A DNA stretch of 64,000 bases from Arthrobacter sp. P2b (GTDB lineage: Bacteria; Actinomycetota; Actinomycetes; Actinomycetales; Micrococcaceae). The position numbers were made by a program, and so were the translations under genes. The stretch lies in NCBI RefSeq assembly GCF_900168295.1, contig NZ_FVZL01000001.1, forward strand, positions 954,134 to 1,018,133, in the 5' to 3' direction. Shown piece after piece: positions 26,441 to 34,455 of this stretch. The notes under the pieces were generated by a model, which was not told the origin of the DNA, did no database searches, and was given only the letters and a program-made list of their open reading frames with translations. The stretch's first letter is position 1. Each line of letters starts with the position of its first letter.

Positions 26441-27844
26441 CTAGCCTGCGACCCCGGCCACCAGGAAGATCACTGCGGCGATGGCGAAGCCCATCACGCC
26501 GATCAGCGTTTCCATCACGGTCCAGGTCTTCAGCGTGGTCTTGACGTCCATGCCGAAGAAGCGGCCCACCAGCCAGAAGCCGGAGTCGTTGACGTGGGAG
26601 ACCACCACGGAACCGGCTGCAACGGCGATGACCATGGCGGCAACCTGCATTCCGTTCAGCCCGGCTGCAGCGACAGCCGGGGCGATCAGGCCGGCGGTGG
26701 TGGTCAGTGCCACGGTTGCAGAACCCTGGGCGATCCGGAGGATGGAGGAGACCAGGAAGCCGGCCAGGATGAGCGGGATGCCCAGGTTGCCCAGAACGTC
26801 GGCCAGGGCCGCGCCGATACCGGAGGTGCGGAGCACACCACCGAACATGCCGCCGGCGCCGGTGATCAGGATGACGGAGCAGACCGGGCCCAGCGAGGAC
26901 TCGAGCAGCTTCTCCAGTGCTCCGGCGTCCTTGCCGCGCTTGGCACCCAGGACGAACATGGCCACCAGCACGGCGATCAGCAGGGCCACCGGGGTCTCAC
27001 CGATGGTGCGCAGGACCTGGAACCACTGCTGGTCCTTGGTGCCTTCCGCCAGCACGCCGGAGGAGGCCAGGGTGTTCAGACCGGTGTTGAGGAAGATCAG
27101 GACCAGCGGCAGGAGCAGCAGGCCAACGATAGTGCGGAAACGCGGCGGGTGGGCTTCGGCTTCTGCGGTGGCGTGGCCCAGGATTTCGGGCACGGGCAGG
27201 ACCAGCTTCTTGCCGGTGTAGAGGCCGTAGAGGTAGGCGGTGACGTACCAGGTGGGGATGGCCACGAGGAGGCCGGCGATCATGACCAGGCCGACGTTGG
27301 CTTCGAAGAATGCGGAAGCGGAGACCGGGCCCGGGTGCGGCGGCAGGAAGATGTGCATCACGGAGAACGCGCCGGCAGCGGGCAGGCCGTAGCGGAGCAC
27401 TCCCCCGCCCAGGCGGTGGGCGACGGCGAAGACGACGGGCAGCATAACCACCAAACCGGCGTCGAAGAAGATGGGGAAGCCGAAGATCAGCGAAGCGAGG
27501 CCCAGCGCGAACGGGGCGCGCTTTTCACCGAAGACGCCGATGAGGTAGTCGGCCAGCACCTTGGCGCCGCCGCTGGTTTCCACGATCCGGCCGAGCATCG
27601 CGCCCAGGCCCACCAGGAGTGCCACGGTGCCGAGAGTGGTACCGAAGCCGTTGATCAGCACCGGGACCACCTGGTTGGCGGGGATGCCGGTGGCGAAGGC
27701 GGTGGCCAGGCTGACCAGGATCAGGGCGAGCAGGGCGTGCACGCGCAGCTTGATGATGAGGAACAGCAGGACGACGATCGCGGCTGCGGCGATGAGCAGC
27801 AGGGGGCCTGCTCCCAGCGTCTGGGTCCATCCTTCGATGGTCAT
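26441..27844 (-). CDS. gntP: GntP-family gluconate:H+ symporter
   Basis: A 467-residue, multi-helix permease of the GntP family (LLLIAAAAIVVLLFLIIKL at the start; GGMFGGVLRTSGIG in the second half; VSHVNDSGFWLVGRFF near the end is a family hallmark). It imports gluconate. The ATG has AAAGGAG 5 nt upstream. The gluconokinase gene ends 46 nt before it, so gntK-gntP form an operon divergent from gntR. Confidence 0.93.
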   Translation of the reverse strand: MTIEGWTQTLGAGPLLLIAAAAIVVLLFLIIKLRVHALLALILVSLATAFATGIPANQVVPVLINGFGTTLGTVALLVGLGAMLGRIVETSGGAKVLADYLIGVFGEKRAPFALGLASLIFGFPIFFDAGLVVMLPVVFAVAHRLGGGVLRYGLPAAGAFSVMHIFLPPHPGPVSASAFFEANVGLVMIAGLLVAIPTWYVTAYLYGLYTGKKLVLPVPEILGHATAEAEAHPPRFRTIVGLLLLPLVLIFLNTGLNTLASSGVLAEGTKDQQWFQVLRTIGETPVALLIAVLVAMFVLGAKRGKDAGALEKLLESSLGPVCSVILITGAGGMFGGVLRTSGIGAALADVLGNLGIPLILAGFLVSSILRIAQGSATVALTTTAGLIAPAVAAAGLNGMQVAAMVIAVAAGSVVVSHVNDSGFWLVGRFFGMDVKTTLKTWTVMETLIGVMGFAIAAVIFLVAGVAG

Positions 27845-27890
27845 GGTTCTCCTTTGAAACAGAACTGTTGGTGGGGGAATTGAGGGAGGT

Positions 27891-28436
27891 TTAGGGGGTG
27901 CAGGGGGCCTGGCCGGTGGGAAGCTTCAAAGCCTCCACGACGGCGGCGACCAGCTCCTCCGGTGAGCGCGAGATGTCCAGGCGGAGGCTGCCGGCGTCGA
28001 GCTCTTCCTGGCTGAGCGCTTCGAGCGTGGCCAGCTGGCTGGGCAGCAGCGTGGGCGGCATGAAGTGGCCTTCGCGGCCCTGCATGCGCTGGCTGATCAG
28101 GTCAGCGCCGCCGTCGAGGTGGAGGAAGAGGACACGGCCTTCGGCTTCGGACAGGAGCTGGCGGTAGCTCTTCTTGAGCGCGGAGCAGGTGAGAACGGTA
28201 CTGCAGCCGGCCTGGGCCTGGGCGGTCATCCAGTCGCGGATTTCCCGGAGCCAGGGCCAGCGGTCCTCATCCTGCAGGGGAATGCCTTGGGACATCTTGG
28301 CGATGTTGCTATCCGGGTGGAATTCGTCAGCCTCGGCGCAGGTCCAGCCCAGCTGCTTGGACAGGGCCGCCGCCAGGGTGGATTTGCCGGACCCGGCAAC
28401 GCCCATGACCACAAGATGCGTGGGTGGATACTGCAT
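27891..28436 (-). CDS. gntK: Gluconokinase
   Basis: A 181-residue carbohydrate kinase that phosphorylates gluconate at C6 for entry to the pentose phosphate pathway. The P-loop is GVAGSGKST, followed by EADEFHPDSN and TCSALKKSYR, which are gluconokinase signatures. I choose ATG 28436 because GGAGG lies 7 nt upstream; another ATG two codons earlier is too close to that site. Length is typical (about 170-180). Confidence 0.93.
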   Translation of the reverse strand: MQYPPTHLVVMGVAGSGKSTLAAALSKQLGWTCAEADEFHPDSNIAKMSQGIPLQDEDRWPWLREIRDWMTAQAQAGCSTVLTCSALKKSYRQLLSEAEGRVLFLHLDGGADLISQRMQGREGHFMPPTLLPSQLATLEALSQEELDAGSLRLDISRSPEELVAAVVEALKLPTGQAPCTP

Positions 28437-28513
28437 GTTCATACCTCCGGAGAAGACGTCTTTGGCTTTCGAAGAAGCTCGCTGCGTGCCCGTGGTGAAG
28501 TGGGCTACGCCAT

Positions 28514-28570
28514 AAGGTATCACCTTTCGACACCAAAGATACTATCTTTCGGTGTCACAAGTCATACCTT
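28514..28570. promoter_or_regulatory. 57-bp dyad-symmetric operator between gntK and gntR
   Basis: The core AAAGATA-C-TATCTTT (28535-28549) is a perfect palindrome centred on 28542. GACACC and GGTGTC flank it (28529-28534 and 28551-28556). AAGGTAT (28514-28520) and its inverse ATACCTT (28564-28570) are also symmetric around 28542. The gap is distinctly A/T-richer than its surroundings. It is the expected site for the adjacent GntR regulator to silence both promoters. A TATAAG at 28589-28594 may be the gntR -10. Confidence 0.7.
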
Positions 28571-28627
28571 TTCTAATTTTCGCTATCCTATAAGGGCGCT
28601 GCGGCGCGGAGAGAGGCGGCGAAAACA

Positions 28628-29362
28628 ATGTCGACGGCGACAGCAGGGGACGCGGACAACGCGTACGACGGCGGGGCCTCCCCCGCGATGCATGAACGCA
28701 TTCTGGAGGCGGTTGGCATCGCCGTCGCGTCCGGAAGCCTCCCGCCAGGAAGCAGGCTGACCCTCGAGGGGCTGCAGCAGGAGTACGGAATTTCCCGCAC
28801 CGTGGCACGGGACACCATGAAGGTCCTGGAATCGATGAACCTGGTCTATTCGCGCCGGCGGGTGGGCATCGTGGTGCAGGAGCCCGAGCAATGGAACGTC
28901 TTCGATCCCAAGCTGGTGCGCTGGCGCCTGGCGTCGGACCGGCGCGAGATCCAGTACAGCAGCCTGACGGAGCTGCGCATCGCCGTCGAACCCATCGCCG
29001 CGGCCGGGGCGGCGCGTAGGGCCAGCGCCGCCGAACGCGCACAACTGGTGGCCCTGGGAGCAGAGCTCCGACGGCTGGGCGAGGCCGGTGATCTTCAGGC
29101 CTTCCTGGCGGCGGACATCGAGTTCCACCAGCTACTGCTCCGGAGCTGCGGCAACGAGATGTTCCGGGCGCTGGAGGGCATGGTGGCCGAGGTGCTCACC
29201 AGCCGCACCCAGCAGGGGCTGATGCCGTTCAAGCCGCGGAACGAAGCACTGCAGGCGCATGAGGATGTGGCTGCGGCAGTGGCCCGCGGCGATACGGTGG
29301 TGGCCGAACGGGCCATGCACCACATCCTGGACGAGGTCCGGAACGCCATGGGGCTGGGTTAG
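28628..29362 (+). CDS. gntR: GntR/FadR-subfamily regulator of gluconate genes
   Basis: A 244-residue regulator with a GntR winged helix (GSRLTLEGLQQEYGISRTVARDTM) and an all-helical FCD effector domain with metal-ligand-like residues (ELRIAVEP, then DIEFHQLLL, then HEDVAAAV and HHILDEV). FCD domains bind small acids such as gluconate, usually with a metal. Its divergent position to gntK-gntP and the long palindrome between them make it the gluconate-responsive repressor. Confidence 0.88.
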   Translation: MSTATAGDADNAYDGGASPAMHERILEAVGIAVASGSLPPGSRLTLEGLQQEYGISRTVARDTMKVLESMNLVYSRRRVGIVVQEPEQWNVFDPKLVRWRLASDRREIQYSSLTELRIAVEPIAAAGAARRASAAERAQLVALGAELRRLGEAGDLQAFLAADIEFHQLLLRSCGNEMFRALEGMVAEVLTSRTQQGLMPFKPRNEALQAHEDVAAAVARGDTVVAERAMHHILDEVRNAMGLG

Positions 29363-29493
29363 CCCGGCTGAACTGTGGCTGAGCCTGTTGAAACCACGAA
29401 CGGCGCTGAACCGCATGAACGGTGCTGCCCAGCGCCGCTTGTGCGGTTTGGGGCCGCTGATACCATTTGCCTTCGGCACACCCGGGTTAACAA

Positions 29494-29525
29494 AAGCAGG
29501 GCCTGCCCGGAGGCAGACCCTGCTT
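29494..29525 (-). terminator. Terminator of the cold-shock gene
   Basis: AAGCAGGG pairs with CCCTGCTT, with an inner CTGCC/GGCAG extension after one mismatch. On the minus strand the stem is followed by TTTTGTT. It lies 33 nt after the csp stop codon and could also stop gntR transcripts from the other side. Confidence 0.75.
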
Positions 29526-29558
29526 GAAGAAACCTAACGGTCCCGGAACTCTAGGAAA

Positions 29559-29762
29559 TTAGAGAGCCTGGATGTTGGTTGCCTGGGGACCCTTGGGGCC
29601 CTGCTCGGTGTCGAAGGAAACCTTCTGGTTCTCTTCGAGGGAGCGGAAACCGTTGGAGTTGATCGCAGAGTAGTGTGCGAAAACGTCCTGTGAGGAGTCA
29701 TCGGGGGAAATGAAGCCGAAGCCCTTTTCAGCGTTAAACCATTTGACGGTACCAGTAGCCAT
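29559..29762 (-). CDS. cspA: Cold-shock protein
   Basis: A 67-residue single-stranded nucleic-acid-binding protein (RNA chaperone). RNP1 is KGFGFI and RNP2 is VFAHYS; the tryptophan in VKWFN is present. Length matches CspA. AAGGAC precedes the ATG; the frame is open upstream but the family begins exactly at MATGTVKW. About 190 nt of untranslated sequence upstream could form the usual structured cold-shock leader. Confidence 0.96.
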   Translation of the reverse strand: MATGTVKWFNAEKGFGFISPDDSSQDVFAHYSAINSNGFRSLEENQKVSFDTEQGPKGPQATNIQAL

Positions 29763-30063
29763 TATTTTTGTCCTTCGTGAAGGTGGAGGGAAAATCCCGA
29801 CTTTCGGGCCCTCCGGCGTGGGGTGTTCAAAAACCGCTACTTCAGAAGAACGCGGACTTTCGACCGCGCGTACTGCCTGAACTACCAACTGCATAAACAC
29901 AACAACAGGAACCACACTACAGGAGATTCCGCCGGCGTCGAGCCAACTGCGTCACAGGGCGCCCTCCCGGTCATCAGGGTTGTTGTCCCCATCGCCATAT
30001 CCGCGGCAGCTGTGAAAGCATTCCTGTGGGCCGTTCAGGAGGCCCGTCATCAGAATTGGGGGC
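29763..30063. other. Divergent intergenic region with possible csp leader
   Basis: No gene is seen in these 301 nt. The csp-proximal part holds short GAAAGTC repeats and a small hairpin (CCCGA/TCGGG around 29796), compatible with a structured leader RNA. I cannot place a convincing promoter for either flanking gene. Confidence 0.4.
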
Positions 30064-30621
30064 ATGATGAACCGCCGAATGAACCGGCTGTGGCAGCACT
30101 TTCCGGCGACCCTCCTGGTGCTGGGGATGGCTGCCATGGCTGGCTGCACCGCGCCGGAGGGGCCCGCAACGGAGCCAAGCAGCGCCCCTCCTGTCACCGC
30201 GTCCGCCGCTCCCGTGGCCGAAAGCTTCCCTAAATATGACGCGGTGCGCGCGGGGATGGTGGCCGCCCTGGAAGAGAAGATGCCGGATATCAGCTGGACC
30301 GTGGACGAACCCGCCACTCTGGCCCGGGTGAAAGACGGCCGGTGCATGCTGTACCCGCAAACCATGAAAAGCAACGTGGACGTTGTGCAGCCGTCGAACC
30401 AGTTCGCCGACATCTTCTCCGCGGGCGACCCCGTTCTGGCGCAGCACGGCTTTCCCGCTTTCGACGGAACAGACACGGTAGCCGGCGGCTGGGTGGTGGC
30501 CCGCAGCACCGATGCGGCCGGCGCCACCCTGACCATTGAATCCAAGAGCCCTGCCTACCTTCGGATCAGCGTCCCGGTGGACTCCCCGGCCTGCGATCCA
30601 AACGAAATTCCCGCGGGCTGA
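30064..30621 (+). CDS. Hypothetical lipoprotein
   Basis: A 185-residue exported protein with an Arg-rich N-terminus, a hydrophobic helix and lipobox AMAGC, followed by a Pro/Ser/Ala linker. The mature domain (about residue 55 on) is not recognised; it has two cysteines (GRCMLYP and SPACDP) that could form a disulfide. GGGGG precedes the ATG. It reads in the same direction as the WXG100-calpain gene, 84 nt ahead of it, but may be independent. Confidence 0.7.
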   Translation: MMNRRMNRLWQHFPATLLVLGMAAMAGCTAPEGPATEPSSAPPVTASAAPVAESFPKYDAVRAGMVAALEEKMPDISWTVDEPATLARVKDGRCMLYPQTMKSNVDVVQPSNQFADIFSAGDPVLAQHGFPAFDGTDTVAGGWVVARSTDAAGATLTIESKSPAYLRISVPVDSPACDPNEIPAG

Positions 30622-30705
30622 CGGGGAAGTTCTCCCCATCGCGGCATGCACCGCTGCACGAATAGCATGACTGTGGCTTGAAGCTCATCAAAGGGGGACT
30701 CACGG

Positions 30706-31791
30706 ATGCCTGGATTCTACGGCGCCGATACTGAACAGCTGCGGGCACTGGCCAAAACAATGTCGCAGCATTCCGAGAAGATGACGGCGTTGTCCATGGA
30801 ACTGGGCCAACTCCTGGCCCGGACTCGATGGGAAGGCCGTGATGCCACCGCCTTCCAGGCCGCCTGGGAATCGGAGCACCGGCCGCTGTTGAAGCGCGTT
30901 GCCGCGGATCTCCAGAGCCAGGCGGAGGACCTGAACAGGAACGCGGACCAGCAGGACCAAGCGAGTACCGGGGCAACGGGATCCGGCACCTCGGGAACAC
31001 CGGACTCGAACCCGCCCGGAGATCCGGGGCCGCTGGATCCGGACCGCCCGGATGTGAATGTCCCCGGCGATGTCCGTGAAGACCCTGACGCCGGCGACCC
31101 TGAAGATATCCAGCAGGGCCAGATCGGCGACTGCTGGCTCCTGGCAGGAATCGGCTCGGTTGCCCAGATGCTGGAGCGGGAAGGCAAACTTGATGAGTTC
31201 CTCGCCGAACACCTGAAGCCTGTCGGAGATCCGCCCACGCACTGGGTGGTGACCCTGTACGAGGACGGCGAGCCCGTGGAGGTCACCGTCGAGGCCAAAT
31301 CCACCGAGGGCGGCGTCCGGGGTGCGGACGGGCAGCCGAACTGGCTGTCCATTTACGAACGCGCAGCAGCGGAGCACCGGGGCGGTTCCTATGACGACAT
31401 CGACGGCGGTTTCAGTCACGAGGCAATGGAGCTCATGATTGGAAGGTCCGCGGACAGGGACGGCGAGCTGGACCTGGATGAGATTGAGGACAGGCTTGGT
31501 GATGGCCAGGCCGTGTCCGTGGGGACCGAGGACACCAAGGATGACGACTTCGACTGGGCCTGGGAGTCCGATGAGGTCAACCGGACCGACGTTGTCCCCA
31601 ACCACGCCTACGTCGTGGTCGACGTGAAAACCAACGACGACGGCGAGAAGGTCATCGTCCTGGCCAACCCGTGGGGCCCCTCCGGCGGCTACATGGGCGG
31701 CGACGAGGACCACAAGTCCGGGACGTTGGAACTGACCGAGGATGAGTACAAGGAAAACTTCGACTCCGTGTACTCCGTGGACACGAAGTAA
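30706..31791 (+). CDS. WXG100-calpain fusion protein (putative secreted cysteine protease)
   Basis: A 361-residue protein. Residues 1-95 form a WXG100/ESX-like helical hairpin with W42-E43-G44. A Gly/Asp/Pro linker (about 90-130) follows. Residues 135-355 are a calpain (peptidase C2) domain with catalytic C143 (GDCWLLAG), H300 (PNHAYVVV) and N321 (ANPWG). Between C143 and H300, residues 248-259 (SADRDGELDLDE) match an EF-hand calcium loop except for Ser at position 1. The N-terminal domain suggests type VII secretion, and the layout is that of polymorphic toxins; no T7SS genes are in the window. The next small gene starts 2 nt after the stop. Confidence 0.85.
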   Translation: MPGFYGADTEQLRALAKTMSQHSEKMTALSMELGQLLARTRWEGRDATAFQAAWESEHRPLLKRVAADLQSQAEDLNRNADQQDQASTGATGSGTSGTPDSNPPGDPGPLDPDRPDVNVPGDVREDPDAGDPEDIQQGQIGDCWLLAGIGSVAQMLEREGKLDEFLAEHLKPVGDPPTHWVVTLYEDGEPVEVTVEAKSTEGGVRGADGQPNWLSIYERAAAEHRGGSYDDIDGGFSHEAMELMIGRSADRDGELDLDEIEDRLGDGQAVSVGTEDTKDDDFDWAWESDEVNRTDVVPNHAYVVVDVKTNDDGEKVIVLANPWGPSGGYMGGDEDHKSGTLELTEDEYKENFDSVYSVDTK

Positions 31792-31793
31792 GG

Positions 31794-32069
31794 ATGGCCG
31801 TGGAACAGCTCGTCACAGTGAAACAGGGCATGCAGCCCAGGTTCGGCGATGTCCTGGTGGGGATCGTGAAGATCGGCGTGGCCGACGGCGCCCCGGCCAT
31901 CCAGGTCTGGATCCGGACCGCGGAGCAGGAACGCAAGCAGGCGTTCCGCGAAGGCCAGTCCGTGGCCCTGCCCGGCGCCGGGACCCTGCGTTTTGATTCG
32001 ATCAGCCCTGCCGGGGCCGGCACCGCAGCGTCGGCAGTCCTGGCGTACGACGCCGTCGTGTCAGCCTGA
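31794..32069 (+). CDS. Small protein coupled to the WXG100-calpain gene (immunity candidate)
   Basis: A 91-residue protein I do not recognise. It has no signal peptide or membrane helix; the pattern of alternating hydrophobic residues (FGDVLVGIVKIGV, AIQVWIRTA, SVALPGAGTLRFDSIS) suggests a small beta-rich fold. The ATG comes 2 nt after the protease stop, with AAGTAAGG just before it, so the genes are co-translated. The position fits an inhibitor or immunity protein that protects the producer, by inference from polymorphic toxin operons. Confidence 0.6.
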   Translation: MAVEQLVTVKQGMQPRFGDVLVGIVKIGVADGAPAIQVWIRTAEQERKQAFREGQSVALPGAGTLRFDSISPAGAGTAASAVLAYDAVVSA

Positions 32070-32158
32070 CCTGCGGCAGGAGGCCCATGCCCCTGTACCC
32101 CGGCGGCGGTGCGGGCATATCCTGCAAACCAGACTGCCCAGCTGACGGGAGAAGAACC

Positions 32159-32557
32159 ATGGAGATGCCCAAGGCGTCCGACGCCGACAAAGAACGCTTC
32201 CGCTCGATTGTCCCCGGCCATCCGGACGTGGTGGTGAAGCCGATGTTCGGCAACCTGGGCGCGTTCGTCAACGGCAACATGTTCGCCGGCCTCTTCGGAT
32301 CCACCGTGGGCGTCAAGCTGTCCGAGGAGGACCGGGTGCTGCTGGAGTCCTCCGAGAGGACCCTGCCGTTCGGCCCTGCCGAGCGTCCCATGGCCGGCTA
32401 CTCCGGCCTGCCTGAGATGTGGAATGAAGAGGGCGACGGCGACGACGCCCGGGCAAAGGCATGGGTCACCAAGGCCTATGAATACATTGCCACCCTCCCG
32501 CCCAAGGAGCCGAAGGCACCAAAGGCCAAAGCCGCCAAGACGAGCTCCGGTGGTTGA
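32159..32557 (+). CDS. TfoX/Sxy N-terminal domain protein
   Basis: A 132-residue protein with the TfoX_N core (VVVKPMFGNLGAFVNGNMFAG, then GYSGLPEMW). In proteobacteria TfoX regulates competence; free-standing actinobacterial copies have no known role. The tail (KEPKAPKAKAAKTSSGG) is Lys/Ala-rich. The last codons and the stop are supplied by the GGTGGTTGAG repeat that follows. GGGAGAAG precedes the ATG at 32159. Confidence 0.8.
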   Translation: MEMPKASDADKERFRSIVPGHPDVVVKPMFGNLGAFVNGNMFAGLFGSTVGVKLSEEDRVLLESSERTLPFGPAERPMAGYSGLPEMWNEEGDGDDARAKAWVTKAYEYIATLPPKEPKAPKAKAAKTSSGG

Positions 32558-32610
32558 GTCCAGCTTCGGCGGTTGAGCCAGCCGAGCCCCGGTGGTTGAG
32601 CCTGTCGAAC
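32547..32610 (+). repeat. Tandem GGTTGAG repeats after the TfoX-like gene
   Basis: CCGGTGGTTGAG (32547-32558), CGGCGGTTGAG (32567-32577) and CCGGTGGTTGAG (32589-32600, followed by CCTGTCGAAC) are spaced about 20 nt apart. A decayed copy (GTGGCTGAGCCTGTTGAAACC region, 29379-29396) lies after gntR. The first copy provides the stop codon of the TfoX-like gene. Confidence 0.6.
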
Positions 32611-32652
32611 CCCCGACTGACCCTGCCGAGCTGAGTGCCCGCCGCGCCGGGA

Positions 32653-33348
32653 CTAACGTAAGTCGGGCGTTTCGGTCCCTGTCGGCATTGCGGCCGCGAC
32701 CGCTTCGACGGCGGAGCGCGGGCTTGTGAGGACAGGGACCGTGAGTCCGGTGACCAGGGCGGCAGCGGGTTCCATGCTTGCCTGAGCGAGAACGACGACG
32801 TCGCAGCGGCCTGCGAGCGCACGCGCCGCCCGGGCGATGCGCGAGTGGTAAACGTCCGCATCGCCGGCCAGGAAGGCGTCCCACGCACCCTCGACGATAC
32901 TGACGTCAACGGAGATATCCGATCCTTCGTCTGCGGCTTCCTCGGCGAGGACGCGGGTTGTTGGCTCGACGGTGCTCGTCAGCGCCGCAAGGACACCGAC
33001 CCGTGGGCCCAGACCCACGGCCCCGCGAAGCATCGGCCGATCAATACGGATCACCGTCATCCCGTCGCCCGACAGTTCCTCCGCCACCTCGCCGAGCGTG
33101 GAGCAGGTGCACAGGACCACCGCGCAGCCAGCCGCGCGGAGTTCCTCGAGATGGGCGGCGACGACAGCCCTAACGCTCCCCGCCGTCCCCTCCCGCCGCG
33201 CGAGCTCCAAAGCGTCGGGATCCACGCGGTGGACCGTGGCGGCGCTGGGCAGGTGTTCCCGGGCCAGGCCTTCGAACGTCACCACATGAACGTCCGCCGT
33301 GTGGAGGAAGCCAACCGTGCCGGCAGCATCGGAGCGTAGTTCGGTCAT
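32653..33348 (-). CDS. Aspartate/glutamate racemase-family protein
   Basis: A 231-residue protein of the Asp/Glu/hydantoin racemase superfamily. The first catalytic-cysteine motif is VLCTCSTLGE. At the place of the second cysteine (usually GCT) the sequence is VLAQASMEP, so that cysteine is missing, as in arylmalonate decarboxylases and some atypical members. It may therefore not racemise. The gene starts 36 nt after the dehydrogenase stop on the same strand and probably shares the operon with the monooxygenase and dehydrogenase. Confidence 0.75.
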   Translation of the reverse strand: MTELRSDAAGTVGFLHTADVHVVTFEGLAREHLPSAATVHRVDPDALELARREGTAGSVRAVVAAHLEELRAAGCAVVLCTCSTLGEVAEELSGDGMTVIRIDRPMLRGAVGLGPRVGVLAALTSTVEPTTRVLAEEAADEGSDISVDVSIVEGAWDAFLAGDADVYHSRIARAARALAGRCDVVVLAQASMEPAAALVTGLTVPVLTSPRSAVEAVAAAMPTGTETPDLR

Positions 33349-33384
33349 GGAGCCCGACTGTAGCAGGGCCCGGTTTGGCGCCCG

Positions 33385-34440
33385 CTACGGGTGCACCAGC
33401 ACCTTCACCGCCGTGTCCTTGTGGTTGATGAGGGTGTCGAAGCCCTGCTCCACCAGGTTCTCCAGCGCAATCCGGCCCGTGATGAACGGCTTGAGGTCCA
33501 CCTTGCCTTCCTGCACCATCCTGATCACGGCGGGGTGGTCCCGGACGTAGGCGATGGTGCCGCGCAGGTCGATCTCCTTGAGGACCAGCTTCTGCATGTC
33601 CACGGTGGCCGGCGCGCCCCAGATGGCCACGTTGACCACCACTCCCCCGGGCCGCGTGGCGTCGAGCATGGTGTCCAGAACAGCGTTGACGCCGGCGCAT
33701 TCGAACGCGACGTCGGCCCCGGTGCCGCCGGTCAGCTCGAGCACCCGCGCCGGAACGTCCTCGCGACTGGGGTCCAGCACATGGTCCGCCACCCCGCTGG
33801 ACGTGGCCTTCTCCTTCCGGGCCTGGGACAACTCGCTGACGATCGTGGTCACGCCCATGCCCTTCAGCACTGCCGCGGTCAGCAGCCCGATCGGCCCGGA
33901 CCCGCCCACCAAAGCAACATCACCCGCCTTCACGCCGCTGCGCTCCACCGCATGGTGCGCCACGGACAGCGGCTCGATCAGGGCTGCCTCGTCGAGGGGA
34001 ATGTCGCCGATGGGATGCACCCACCTCTTGTCCACCACAATCTTCTCGCTCAGGCCCCCGCCGCCGCCGGAGAGGCCGATGAACCCCATTTGCCGGCACA
34101 GGTGGTAGCTTCCCGCCTGGCACATGTCGCATTCGTCATCCACGAAATAAGGCTCGACGACGACGTTGTCCCCCACCGCGAGCCCCTCCACACCTTCGCC
34201 GACTTCAGACACGGTCCCCGAAAATTCGTGCCCCATGGTTACCGGCGCGTCCTCGTGGGAGAGCGGGTGCGGGTGTCCCGGGGCGGGGACGAAAATGGGC
34301 CCCTCCAGGTATTCGTGGAGGTCGCTACCGCAAATGCCGCACCACGCGACGTCGATCTTCACCGCCCCGGCGCGGAGTTCCGGTTCCGGAATGTCCTCGA
34401 TCCGGACGTCCTCACGGCCGTGGAAACGGGCTGCCTTCAT
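33385..34440 (-). CDS. Zinc-dependent 2,3-butanediol-type dehydrogenase
   Basis: A 351-residue medium-chain dehydrogenase. Catalytic zinc ligands are in CGICGSD and MGHEFSG; the structural zinc loop is ECDMCQAGSYHLC with three cysteines. The NAD fold has LVGGSGPIGLL. The long insert after CGSDLHEYLEGP (FVPAPGHPHP) is typical of butanediol/sorbitol-type enzymes. It would oxidise a secondary alcohol to a ketone. It follows the flavin monooxygenase by 15 nt, so the pair could work in sequence on one substrate. GGAAGAG precedes the ATG. Confidence 0.87.
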   Translation of the reverse strand: MKAARFHGREDVRIEDIPEPELRAGAVKIDVAWCGICGSDLHEYLEGPIFVPAPGHPHPLSHEDAPVTMGHEFSGTVSEVGEGVEGLAVGDNVVVEPYFVDDECDMCQAGSYHLCRQMGFIGLSGGGGGLSEKIVVDKRWVHPIGDIPLDEAALIEPLSVAHHAVERSGVKAGDVALVGGSGPIGLLTAAVLKGMGVTTIVSELSQARKEKATSSGVADHVLDPSREDVPARVLELTGGTGADVAFECAGVNAVLDTMLDATRPGGVVVNVAIWGAPATVDMQKLVLKEIDLRGTIAYVRDHPAVIRMVQEGKVDLKPFITGRIALENLVEQGFDTLINHKDTAVKVLVHP

Positions 34441-34455
34441 GATGCGCTCTTCCTT

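Noticed and set aside
26141..27883. Long plus-strand frame opposite gntP
   Set aside because: Composition (Gly, Gln, Asp, His) is that of an antisense GntP frame.
28666..28677. GTACGACGGCGG near the start of gntR as another dispersed-repeat copy
   Set aside because: There is no matching second arm; single 10-mers like this arise from Tyr-Asp-Gly codons. The same applies to 7871-7880.
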